DNA from: Alistipes sp.
Lineage (GTDB): Bacteria > Bacteroidota > Bacteroidia > Bacteroidales > Rikenellaceae
Length of the DNA stretch: 29,962 nt
Assembly: GCA_017560305.1 (NCBI GenBank)
Contig: JAFYOF010000024.1
Span: 1-29,962 of the forward strand
Direction of reading: 5' to 3'
Part shown: positions 1 through 6,890 of the stretch, in pieces
How the letters are laid out: each line of letters opens with the position of its first letter
Position numbering within the stretch: the stretch's first letter is position 1
Notes under the pieces: generated by a model
Told to the model about the DNA's origin: nothing
The model's database searches: none
What the model saw: the letters and a program-made list of their open reading frames with translations, nothing else
Translations under genes and position numbers: made by a program

Positions 1-130
1 CGCTGTGTTGCGGAAAGTCCGGAGCCACCTTAAATGGGAAGCGGCAAGCAACACGTAGGGAATCAAAATAGAACCATTCAGTCTCCCCTTCACCAATAAT
101 GGCTATACTTTTACTTACTACTCTTGCCAT
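1..130 (-). CDS. RloB-like TOPRIM protein, N-terminal 43 codons (cut by window edge)
   Basis: The reading frame starts at ATG 128-130 on the minus strand and stays open to base 1, so only about 43 residues are visible. They begin MARVVSKSIAIIGEGETEWF and continue with a D-S-L-R and P-F-K-V stretch. The I-I-G-E-G-x-T-E motif is the acidic first motif of TOPRIM folds, and this arrangement near the N-terminus is typical of RloB-like (PF13707) proteins. The start lies only three bases after the stop of the AAA15 ATPase upstream, so the two are probably co-transcribed from the promoter at 1468-1498. From family knowledge, ATPase/TOPRIM pairs occur in abortive-infection systems (AbiL; compare PARIS and Gabija), where the TOPRIM protein is the likely nuclease effector. 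The rest of the gene lies outside the window, so completeness cannot be judged. Confidence 0.72.
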   Translation of the reverse strand, partial: MARVVSKSIAIIGEGETEWFYFDSLRVACRFPFKVAPDFPQHS

Positions 131-133
131 ATA

Positions 134-1432
134 TTATTCATTTAAGTTGAAGTATTGACTACCCAAGAATGGCAATTTAACTAGCTTGCCCTGCTTGTAT
201 GCATTGTATGGTGACAGGTTCTTGTGTAAACCATGAGACGAAAGGCGGAAAACTTTTGTTTCACCTTGTTCGTCCTTATCTGTGAACCATAATGTATCTC
301 TACGGATGAACTCTTCGTTGAGAAGATTGATATCATGCGTTGTCAACAGCATTTGAGATGTTCCGTCACTATTAGCCAAGAATACTTTGATGAAGTATGC
401 CAACAACTCATAGTGAATACTAGTCTCTACTTCGTCAATGGGCACAAACTGATTCTTCTTCAAAAGGAAGTTCAGTATTACAGCCATTCCCAAGAAACGC
501 ATTGTACCATTTGATTCATATTCTTCTGACAACTCGTACAAGCCATTTCCTGCCTTATGAGTAAAAGTCAACTCAGTATTTGTGATCTTTCCTTTCTTTA
601 GCATTTCAGCCTTGGCCTTATCATCAATCGGAGCCTGCTGAATTAGCTGCTCTAATTCCGGAGTAATCATCTCCTCTTCTTCGCGCAAAGCAACATCCTC
701 AATATTAAAATCAGATGCTTTAAGGAAATTAAGTATAAACTGCTTCAGATCGCCATTCTCATCCTTATCCAATTGCTTCTTTACATACCCAGACAGCAAC
801 ATACCAGGAGCCAACACATCTTTAACCTGCATTGCAAAATAATCGTAGACGTCATTCAACTTCGTTTTTTCTACGTTGCTCTTACCAAATGCAGCCAGCA
901 CACTACAATTGTTTATTGTGTTACCAGAGATTGTATCTTGGCTCTTTTTAGACAATTTCAAGTTGCCACCGAATTCAATAACTGAAGAATCTGTATTAGA
1001 ATCATATGTACGACTATATAATTTTGTCGGACGGACAGATTCATACACAAACAACGTTTCTGAATGGATGTATTTTGAGTCCAACTCAAAACTAAGAATG
1101 TACTTCAACTTATTTATATAAAAAGACATCGACATCTTTGTCTTTTCATTTCTTGAAGTTTCATCCAATAGGAACGGCACGACACCTGTCTTTTTATTTC
1201 GATCTTTAGGCATACTCAAAACAAGCATTCTAAAGAACTCCATAGCATTCAATATATTAGTTTTACCCGAAGCATTGGCGCCGTATATAATGCCTATTTT
1301 AAGCAATCGCACTCCTTCTTTTACTTCATAAGAATACTCTTCAGACATAAACACATCTGATGTAGGCTCAAAACTTATCTTCTGAGATGACTTAATAGAG
1401 AAAAAATTCTCAATTGAAAATTCAGCTATCAT
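134..1432 (-). CDS. AAA15-type ABC ATPase (AbiL/RloA-like defence ATPase)
   Basis: A 432-residue soluble ATPase of the AAA15/AAA21 ABC-like class. Visible motifs are Walker A GANASGKT (about residues 51-58), a signature-like SNGTMRFLG, Walker B F-V-P-I-D-E-V-E, and a switch-histidine LLTTHD near the C-terminus. I place the start at ATG 1430-1432 rather than at the longer in-frame start at 1468. The longer form would overlap a good -7 box, and MIAEFSIENF is the usual N-terminus of this family. The next gene, three bases downstream, is RloB-like. Such ATPases act as sensor or regulator subunits that control a TOPRIM nuclease. An intact DNA-repair (RecF/SMC-like) role is less likely, because there is no long coiled coil. 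The ATPase call is firm; the defence role is inferred from the partner. Confidence 0.85.
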   Translation of the reverse strand: MIAEFSIENFFSIKSSQKISFEPTSDVFMSEEYSYEVKEGVRLLKIGIIYGANASGKTNILNAMEFFRMLVLSMPKDRNKKTGVVPFLLDETSRNEKTKMSMSFYINKLKYILSFELDSKYIHSETLFVYESVRPTKLYSRTYDSNTDSSVIEFGGNLKLSKKSQDTISGNTINNCSVLAAFGKSNVEKTKLNDVYDYFAMQVKDVLAPGMLLSGYVKKQLDKDENGDLKQFILNFLKASDFNIEDVALREEEEMITPELEQLIQQAPIDDKAKAEMLKKGKITNTELTFTHKAGNGLYELSEEYESNGTMRFLGMAVILNFLLKKNQFVPIDEVETSIHYELLAYFIKVFLANSDGTSQMLLTTHDINLLNEEFIRRDTLWFTDKDEQGETKVFRLSSHGLHKNLSPYNAYKQGKLVKLPFLGSQYFNLNE

Positions 1433-1467
1433 AGTTGTACTATTAACATTTCCACTTTTACGATGCA

Positions 1468-1498
1468 AATATACCTATAAAATTCGAGTAAATCAATT
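1468..1498 (-). promoter_or_regulatory. Bacteroidales housekeeping promoter of the ATPase/RloB operon
   Basis: On the minus strand, TATATTTG (1468-1475) matches the Bacteroidetes -7 consensus TAnnTTTG, and a TTG at 1496-1498 lies 20 bases upstream as a -33 element. Transcription would start near 1460, about 30 bases before the chosen ATG at 1432. Confidence 0.6.
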
Positions 1499-1639
1499 TA
1501 TAAATGATTATTTTGTTGTTTTGTTACGAATATCATAATTAAAACCAAAACACATCGTATTATAATCGTTAAATCAGAAATGATATATTGTATTGTCGGA
1601 GTTAATGATTCAAGAAAAGACAAATAGTAGCAAATACAA

Positions 1640-2080
1640 TAATATGAACCCCAAAACTTAGAGGATGAACCCCAAAATGATCCCCAATGTGAACCCTAAA
1701 ACAATGAAAATGATACTCATGATTATGAAGTTGGTGGACAAGAAATGGAAGAAGTAGACAGAAAAGGTGGACAGAGAAGTCCAAAAAGTGGACAAGAAAC
1801 CTTGAAAGGTGGACAGAAAATCCTGAATGACTCCCAAAATGACAGTCAAAGTGACACCAAAAATGACACCAAAAAAGGCAAAGAATGATACTCAAAAGGT
1901 TAAAAATGATACCCAAGGTTCAAAAAATGACACTCAAGAAGCAAAGGATGACACTAAGAATAGTGAAAATGACACCAAAAATGACACCAAAAAAACATTC
2001 ATATAAATGATACACAAGAGGTTAAGAATGTGCCAACAATTTCCATGACACCAAAAATGACACCAAGAATCAAAGAATGA
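1640..2080 (+). pseudogene. Degenerate coding-repeat remnant (GGQ and NDTK/NDTQ units)
   Basis: This purine-rich stretch has no intact gene but contains many near-copies of a 12-base unit, aatgacaccaaa. On the plus strand, 1732-1888 translates without a stop into G-G-Q-containing units (about 1732-1817), then N-D-S-Q and N-D-T-K tetrapeptides, ending at TGA 1886-1888. In a shifted frame, 1884-2006 continues N-D-T-Q and N-D-T-K units to TAA 2004-2006. A third patch at about 2050-2072 repeats the unit. Comparable tetrapeptide and GGQ linkers occur in Fic and AlbA/AAA4-type ATP-binding proteins of Bacteroidetes. I infer a frameshifted relic of such a linker, not a functional gene. A non-coding tandem repeat is the alternative. 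Confidence 0.45.
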
Positions 2081-2670
2081 AATTATATGTTTTTGAAGGA
2101 AACTTCGGAAATAGCTGTTAAAAGTTCAATAAATGACTGCTTTGAAAAAAATAAAGATGGTATACCACACCTATATAAGTTCTATATCTCTCTTTTTTTG
2201 AGAAGCAAAAATAGTATGGTTTGCACTTTGAAAATACACCTTTCTAAAGGAAGACGGATACAAAGAAACATATAACAAATACAAATGAAAGGGTCAAAGC
2301 ACAAATTCGGAGAATGAAAAGCCATGGCCTTTACAAGTAAGGTGAATATTCAGATAAAACCAGTTTAGTTTACTTCTATTCTATATATACATTGGACTAA
2401 ACTAAACCACTAAATTTAATAGCTATGACAGGTTCGATTTCACTTCCAATTCAGGGCTGTTTAACCATACAACGAAATACAAATATGCTAAAAATTCTAA
2501 AAAAAGTGCGTTTTTGTAGATTTTATCGGTTTCTTTGTAAAAATGCAGTCCCCAGATTGTCCCCCCAAGATTTTACACAATGTGACATAAACTTCATAAC
2601 ACACTGACATTAAACAATATACACAATAGCGTGAGTCGTAAGTAAATATATTGCATCGGCAAGTAAAATC

Positions 2671-2742
2671 ACTTTATCATTAGCTATCATAAACTATCAA
2701 AGGCGCTCATTTAGAGTGCCTTTCGTGTTTTTGTGATAAAGT
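2671..2742. repeat. Nested inverted repeats around a terminator-like hairpin
   Basis: A perfect 9-base inverted repeat (ACTTTATCA at 2671-2679, TGATAAAGT at 2734-2742) encloses a 10-base-pair hairpin at 2699-2723 (AAAGGCGCTC, five-base loop, GAGTGCCTTT, one G-T pair) followed by a weak T-run. No plus-strand gene lies directly upstream to be terminated. It may be a terminator left from a lost gene or part of the recombination or regulatory region of the integrase module. Confidence 0.5.
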
Positions 2743-2851
2743 CAAGTTGTCATTGATATAGCATAGTTTATCACTTTTTTGGGCCATATTTGTCCCACAA
2801 TGTCAGATATCATCACCTGTCCTATCACTATTAAAGAGATTTCACCAAGTT

Positions 2852-2897
2852 TGCAATGAGGTGCAACGGAGTGAAATGGAGTGCAATGAGGTGCAAT
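2852..2897 (+). repeat. 10-bp iteron array (4.6 tandem units)
   Basis: Four consecutive 10-base units plus six bases of a fifth: TGCAATGAGG, TGCAACGGAG, TGAAATGGAG, TGCAATGAGG, TGCAAT. The period is one helical turn, so a bound protein would contact one face of the DNA. The array ends 123 bases upstream of the gene for the five-HTH protein, its most obvious candidate ligand (inference). Arm-type binding sites for the integrase are the alternative. Confidence 0.75.
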
Positions 2898-3020
2898 CTA
2901 AAATCAAACCAAAATCCCAATTTCATAACAAGTAGATGTTATCTCACTTAGAATATCATCGGAGTTTATTTCGCCTGTGATATCGCCCAGATAATAGACT
3001 TCTACACTTATATCTCTCAT

Positions 3021-4088
3021 ATGAGCAAAATTGAAGTAACAAAAGTGTGCGAGTTTTGTGGTAAGAAATTTACTGCCCACAAAATGACAACAAGGTTCTG
3101 CTCTCACCAATGTTCGCAACGAAACTATAAAACCGAAAAAAGAGAGCAAAAGTTAGAAAAAGTCCTCGAAGGAGAAAACCTTCCATCTCCATCTCCCACT
3201 ACACTTAAAAAGGAGTATCTGTCTTGCGATGATGTTGCCAAACGTATGGGCATATCCAGTACGACGGTTTATAGATACTGCGTAACAGGAAAGATAAATT
3301 GTATTAAGATGAACAGGAAGATTTTTATCCGCAGAGTTGATATAGATGCTTTGTTCAAAACGAATATTCCTTACCAGGTAAGGCGTGTGATCTCCAAACC
3401 TGTGGCAGAGTACTACTCGACGGCAGAGGTCATCGAAAAATTTAAGGTTAGCAAGGATACTGTTTTCAAGTATGCGGCTACTAAAAACATTCCGAGACTG
3501 AAGCACGGGAATAAGACATATTTTAGCAAGAAGCATATTGACAGATGCTTTTCTCTAAACACTCCCGATCCGGATATCTCAGAATGGTATACCCTTGAGG
3601 AAGTATGTCAGAAATATGACATTTCAGTTCAAGGTGTTCACGGGTGCGTATCTAATAATATGGTCCCTCGAATGAGAATTAACGGGAAAGTGCACTATTC
3701 GAAAAAACATATTGACGAATTATTGGCAAGTAGACTTCCCGATCCTAATATTAAGGAATGGTACACAATGGAGGATATCAATAATATTTATGGTTTGGAT
3801 CCACACTATGTTTCAGTTCTTATTTATAAGAATCCTGTTCCTAAAATGCGAAAAGGCAACAAAGGATATTACTCAAAAGAGCACTTTGATGAACTGATGC
3901 GCAAGAAGTTTCCGCAACCAGAGTATTATACTGTTGAAGAAGCTATTTCGAAATATAGTATAAGCAGAGACGCATTGTACCAATATATCAAACGATATAA
4001 TATCCCGACACATAAAGAAGGGAAATACATAAAGATATCAAAGCCAGAACTAGATGGGCTGATGAATAGTAAACAAAAAAATATATAG
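3021..4088 (+). CDS. Zinc-finger protein with five tandem excisionase-type HTH domains
   Basis: A 355-residue DNA-binding protein. A small zinc finger at the N-terminus has C10, C13, C27 and C31. Five HTH_17/MerR-like modules follow at about residues 66-112, 130-176, 189-235, 248-293 and 302-348. Each runs Y-[ST]-x-E-x-[IV] ... helix-turn-helix ... P-x-[MLH]-[RK]-x-G-[NK]-x-x-[YI]-[FY]-S-K-x-[HE]-[IFL]-D-x-[LC], as in excisionases. Only two bases separate its stop from the integrase ATG, so the two form an operon. This suggests a recombination directionality factor or an operon regulator. The five modules are roughly matched by the 4.6 ten-base iterons upstream. The domain reading is secure; the role is inferred from position. 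I have not identified a named family. Confidence 0.87.
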   Translation: MSKIEVTKVCEFCGKKFTAHKMTTRFCSHQCSQRNYKTEKREQKLEKVLEGENLPSPSPTTLKKEYLSCDDVAKRMGISSTTVYRYCVTGKINCIKMNRKIFIRRVDIDALFKTNIPYQVRRVISKPVAEYYSTAEVIEKFKVSKDTVFKYAATKNIPRLKHGNKTYFSKKHIDRCFSLNTPDPDISEWYTLEEVCQKYDISVQGVHGCVSNNMVPRMRINGKVHYSKKHIDELLASRLPDPNIKEWYTMEDINNIYGLDPHYVSVLIYKNPVPKMRKGNKGYYSKEHFDELMRKKFPQPEYYTVEEAISKYSISRDALYQYIKRYNIPTHKEGKYIKISKPELDGLMNSKQKNI

Positions 4089-4090
4089 AT

Positions 4091-5203
4091 ATGTCAGTAA
4101 CTTCGAGAGTATTACTTGTAAAGCGACCTATCAAAAACGGTAAGTCGTCGCTATATCTGCGCTATAGTCCAGCAATCTTCTTAAAGGATAAGATGAAGCG
4201 CGTATATAAAGAATCGCTTGGAATTTATGTGTATGACAAGCCCAAAACTGATAAGGAAAGAGCCTACAATGTCAAAATGATGACTCGCGCAGAAGGTATT
4301 TTAGCTTGTCGTACAGAGTCCATCATCAATGAACAGTTTGGCTTTTTGGATAAGTCTAAAATGAAAGGTGATTTTCTGGAGTATTACAGAAATTTAGCCG
4401 AGGGTAAGCCAAGTAATAGCAAATGGTGGGGTTCGTATCAACACTTTGAGAAATTTATACACGGTAAATGTTCATTTGAGGAGTTAGATGTAAATGTAGC
4501 CAAGAAATTTGGTGAGTACTTATTAACAGCTACTTCTGTAAGGCGTCCAGGTGTTGCAATGCACACTAATACCAAGGCGTCATACTTCTCTACTTTTAGA
4601 GCAGTACTCAAAAGAGCATACCGTGATAGGCTGCTCAAAGAGAATATCAATGACTACCTTGACAAGATAGAATATGTCGAGACTAAAAGAGAATATCTGA
4701 CCTTAGAGGAATTAAAGCGTCTCGATACTACTCCTTGCGATATCCCGGTATTGCGCAGAGCTGCGATCTTCTCCTGCTTCACTGGACTGCGTGTTAGTGA
4801 TATTATACAGTTGGAGTGGAAACATATTGTCAAGGCTCCAGATGGTGGTTGGTGCATGAGAATACGCACTGAGAAAACGGAGACCGAAGCAACATTACCT
4901 ATCAGTGAAGAGGCTTTATCCTACTGTGGTAAACGCAAAAAGGAAGGTAAAGTGTTCGAGGATTTTGCACGTGGAATGCTTAACGCCCCTCTTAAAAGAT
5001 GGTTAAAACGAGCTGGTATTACCAAGCATATAACATTTCACTGCTTCAGGCACACATTTGCCACATTACAATTAGCAATGGGAACTGATCTGTATACTGT
5101 AAGCAAAATGTTGACACACAGGTTTATTTCGACCACTCAAATCTACGCTGATATTATGGATAATGAGAAAAGAAAATCAGCAAATGCAATCAGCTTGAAG
5201 TAA
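4091..5203 (+). CDS. Tyrosine recombinase / integrase
   Basis: A 370-residue site-specific recombinase of the phage integrase family. The N-terminal arm-binding part is lysine-rich; the SAM-like core-binding domain covers about residues 90-190; the catalytic domain follows. Catalytic residues are visible: R234 in TGLRVSDI, K262 in the EKTE hairpin, H317 and R320 in HCFRH, H343 in LTHRF, and the nucleophile Y352 in TTQIYADI. All are present, so the enzyme should be active. It lies directly behind the five-HTH gene and in front of a strong terminator. It is the likely integration/excision enzyme of the phage-like element whose structural genes begin near 6.4 kb. Attachment sites were not identified. 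Confidence 0.95.
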   Translation: MSVTSRVLLVKRPIKNGKSSLYLRYSPAIFLKDKMKRVYKESLGIYVYDKPKTDKERAYNVKMMTRAEGILACRTESIINEQFGFLDKSKMKGDFLEYYRNLAEGKPSNSKWWGSYQHFEKFIHGKCSFEELDVNVAKKFGEYLLTATSVRRPGVAMHTNTKASYFSTFRAVLKRAYRDRLLKENINDYLDKIEYVETKREYLTLEELKRLDTTPCDIPVLRRAAIFSCFTGLRVSDIIQLEWKHIVKAPDGGWCMRIRTEKTETEATLPISEEALSYCGKRKKEGKVFEDFARGMLNAPLKRWLKRAGITKHITFHCFRHTFATLQLAMGTDLYTVSKMLTHRFISTTQIYADIMDNEKRKSANAISLK

Positions 5204-5208
5204 GATTG

Positions 5209-5243
5209 GAGACCTCTACAAAACATAGAGGTCTCATTTTTTT
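5209..5243 (+). terminator. Rho-independent terminator after the integrase
   Basis: A perfect 10-base stem, GAGACCTCTA (5209-5218) and TAGAGGTCTC (5226-5235), with a seven-base loop and a T-run from 5237. It ends the HTH/integrase operon. It also rules out the longer upstream start of the following HTH gene. Confidence 0.88.
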
Positions 5244-5298
5244 ATCATTTCGTAAACCCTATTACCTTTCGGTGCACTATACTTTCATAAAAAAGGCT

Positions 5299-5655
5299 AT
5301 GGAACAGAACACTATCACAAATGAGGAGTTGCATGGTATTATTACAGACCTTGTACAGAAAGTAGAGTCGCTGGAATGCTGCATTCTAACCCTTGTAGAT
5401 CTCAAAAGTGGAGATAAGCTAATGGATACTAAAGAACTATGTGAGTATATGCATAAATCCAAGTCAACCATATATCGCATTACTAATGACAGGTTGGTAC
5501 CTCACATTAAACAAGGTAACAGAATATACTTTAGAAAAAGAGACATTGATGAATGGTTGGAAAAGAATAAGCGCGAAGACTATTCAACAACACTCAGCGA
5601 TGTTGAGGAAATGATGACAGCTAGGTCTGTTGCTTTCAATAGAAACAGAAAATAG
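5299..5655 (+). CDS. Small excisionase-like HTH protein
   Basis: A 118-residue protein beginning MEQNTITNEELH. The N-terminal 45 residues are probably helical (ELHGIITDLVQKVESLE). A single HTH_17 domain follows at about residues 50-95: LMDTKELCEYMHKSKSTIYR, then R-L-V-P-H-I-K-Q-G-N-R-I-Y-F-R-K-R-D-I-D-E-W-L. The frame is open back to 5206, but that start lies within or before the terminator hairpin, so I choose ATG 5299, which is preceded by an A/G-rich stretch. Proteins of this size and domain next to integrases in Bacteroidetes elements are usually annotated as helix-turn-helix or excisionase proteins. It probably helps control excision together with the five-HTH protein. Confidence 0.85.
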   Translation: MEQNTITNEELHGIITDLVQKVESLECCILTLVDLKSGDKLMDTKELCEYMHKSKSTIYRITNDRLVPHIKQGNRIYFRKRDIDEWLEKNKREDYSTTLSDVEEMMTARSVAFNRNRK

Positions 5656-5688
5656 TTGCGTATAGATATCTGATTTGCAAAAAATAAG

Positions 5689-5697
5689 TATCTTTGC
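5689..5697 (+). promoter_or_regulatory. -7 box of the histone-like gene
   Basis: TATCTTTGC fits the Bacteroidetes -7 consensus TAnnTTTG and lies 27 bases before the ATG at 5724. No good TTTG -33 element is visible at 19-21 bases upstream. Confidence 0.5.
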
Positions 5698-5723
5698 AGT
5701 TGAATTCTAAAACAATAGACACT

Positions 5724-5900
5724 ATGAACGAATTGGCAGCAAAAATCAATGAGGCATTCGAGGCATTCTCAAAGGATGCTGCGTTGCAGGTAGAGAAAGG
5801 TAATAAGGCTGCTGGAACTCGCGCTCGTAAGGCTTCGTTGGAGCTTGAGAAGTTGATGAAGGAGTTCCGCAAGGTTTCTGTAGAGGCTGGCAAGAACTAA
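5724..5900 (+). CDS. Histone H1-like (Hc1-type) DNA-binding protein
   Basis: A 58-residue basic, alanine- and lysine-rich helical protein (MNELAAKINEAFEAFSKDAA, then EKGNKAAGTRARKASLELEK and a short tail). Length and pattern match the small Hc1-type histone-like proteins common in Bacteroidetes, thought to bind and compact DNA. The open frame extends ten codons upstream, but that would start at the -7 box, so ATG 5724 is chosen. It lies between the integrase module and a structured RNA at the start of the phage region. Its presence in a mobile element suggests a role in nucleoid remodelling or silencing of the element, which is inference. Confidence 0.8.
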   Translation: MNELAAKINEAFEAFSKDAALQVEKGNKAAGTRARKASLELEKLMKEFRKVSVEAGKN

Positions 5901-5949
5901 CCCCTCCCTCATTCGTGTAGCATTGCTGCACATACATATTTAACACAAG

Positions 5950-6100
5950 AAAGCGTTAGCTTTTGTTTGTCTTCTGAATTCTGGTAAAATTCATATTTTT
6001 CTGCAAACAAAAGGTTCCGCTCACGATTTGCGTGGGCTAACCTGATTGCAGAATGGTTTACCAGAGCCAAGAAGACAGCGGGTTATGTCCCACGCTTTTC
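5950..6100 (+). ncRNA. Rod-like structured RNA, 6S/Bacteroidales-1-like
   Basis: About 150 bases fold into one long interrupted hairpin with six nested stems: AAAGCGT 5950-5956 with ACGCTTT 6092-6098; TGTCTTC 5968-5974 with GAAGACA 6071-6077; CTGGTAAA 5981-5988 with TTTACCAG 6057-6064; TTCTGCAA 5999-6006 with TTGCAGAA 6046-6053; AGGTT 6012-6016 with AACCT 6039-6043; and CACG 6022-6025 with CGTG 6031-6034. The last strand runs into a T-rich stretch. Such a rod with internal loops resembles 6S RNA. From memory it also resembles the Rfam Bacteroidales-1 motif, which has been linked to 6S function. No open frame covers the region. The structure is seen directly; the family name is a recollection that needs a covariance-model search. 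Confidence 0.62.
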
Positions 6101-6155
6101 GTTTTGGCAAATATCGTGCTCAAGGGGACATTGAGCCACATAATTAATTGGGGCA

Positions 6156-6371
6156 ATGATATTAGATGAACTTTTGGCAATACCTGCAGACGCTACCAAT
6201 GCTACTGTTCAGGGTGTGGAGATGAAGGTAATTTCAAATGAGCGGGCAGAAATGTTGCTTAACAACGATGCAGAAGATGAGAAGACACACGAATGCATCT
6301 TGAAAAATGGCCGATTCCCATTTGAGTCGGAGAACGGAGAACTCAAATCACTATACAAAGTACAAGATTAA
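6156..6371 (+). CDS. Small unknown protein (71 aa)
   Basis: A 71-residue acidic protein starting MILDELLAIPADATNATVQG, with no signal peptide, membrane segment or motif I recognise. It starts about 55 bases after the structured RNA, behind a GCTCAA/TTGAGC hairpin (6118-6123, 6131-6136), and its stop is directly followed by a terminator. The codon use is coding-like and it lies in line with the phage genes, so I consider it real, perhaps an early phage gene. No function can be given. Confidence 0.55.
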   Translation: MILDELLAIPADATNATVQGVEMKVISNERAEMLLNNDAEDEKTHECILKNGRFPFESENGELKSLYKVQD

Positions 6372-6397
6372 GGGCATCGATTGATGCTCTTTTTTTA
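6371..6397 (+). terminator. Terminator before DUF5675
   Basis: GCATC (6374-6378), loop GATT, GATGC (6383-6387), then a run of eight T. It starts at the stop codon of the 71-aa gene. Confidence 0.75.
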
Positions 6398-6452
6398 TTA
6401 TATAAACTTCAACCGTGTCTTTTCTCTACTCTTTCAATAAAAAGATTAGAGT

Positions 6453-6887
6453 ATGAAACTATCGTTAAGACGCAAATTCAAGGGTCCTAAATACACTATC
6501 GGCGACCTCAGTATTGACGGCACATTTTTCTGTAACACTATCGAGGATGTCATTCGAGAACTACCCGATAGTTGTCCTAATACCTCGCGCTGGATTCCGT
6601 GCAAGTGCAAGGAGAAGGTCTATGCTCGCACCGCAATTCCAACCGGCACATACAAGGTTACTTTGGAGTATAGTCCGAAGTTCAAGCGCAAGATGCCGTA
6701 TCTGCACGGAGTCCCTCATTTCTTGGGCATTCTGATTCACTGGGGCAATACCGAGGATGATTCTGGTGGCTGCATTATCGTTGGTGAGAACTCTGTCAAG
6801 GGTAAGGTTATCAACTCTCGTGCGACCTTCAAAAAACTCTATGCTCTTCTCGAAAAGGAGAAGGATATCACCATTGAAATCTACTAA
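6453..6887 (+). CDS. DUF5675 family phage protein
   Basis: A 144-residue protein matching the DUF5675 pattern: a short N-terminal strand pair (MKLSLRRKFKGPKYTIGDLS), then F-C-N-T-I-E-D, A-I-P-T-G-T-Y-K-V, a central H-G-V-P-H-F-L-G-I-L-I-H-W-G-N and the D-D-S-G-G-C-I-I-V-G motif, which gives Ser/His/Cys candidates for a hydrolase or L,D-transpeptidase-like site. Family members lie in phage and phage-like clusters of Bacteroidetes and are suspected peptidoglycan-active or lysis proteins; the reaction has not been shown to my knowledge. It precedes the terminase gene by three bases, so the two are co-transcribed. The family call is fairly safe, the function open. Confidence 0.83.
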   Translation: MKLSLRRKFKGPKYTIGDLSIDGTFFCNTIEDVIRELPDSCPNTSRWIPCKCKEKVYARTAIPTGTYKVTLEYSPKFKRKMPYLHGVPHFLGILIHWGNTEDDSGGCIIVGENSVKGKVINSRATFKKLYALLEKEKDITIEIY

Positions 6888-6890
6888 ACA

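Larger units (their letters stand above)
1499..3020. other. 1.5-kb stretch without an intact gene
   Basis: Between the ATPase promoter and the HTH gene I see no convincing complete gene. It holds the degenerate repeat remnant (1640-2080), a 10-base inverted repeat GTTTAGTTTA/TAAACTAAAC (2363-2372 and 2398-2407), a hairpin at 2699-2723, a perfect 9-base inverted repeat ACTTTATCA/TGATAAAGT flanking that hairpin (2671-2679, 2734-2742), a 10-bp iteron array (2852-2897) and a small inverted repeat ATAACA-N6-TGTTAT (2925-2942). The short open frames at 2087-2275 and 2425-2607 show no protein-like features. The AT-rich, repeat-dense character next to an integrase module suggests an element end or attachment and control region. 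Confidence 0.55.

Noticed and set aside
1602..1916. Minus-strand 104-codon frame rich in F, H and L
   Set aside because: Antisense of the repeat remnant; the composition is an artefact of the repeated units.
2087..2607. Short plus-strand frames of about 60 codons
   Set aside because: No motif, no ribosome binding site, no conserved neighbour; AT-rich non-coding character.
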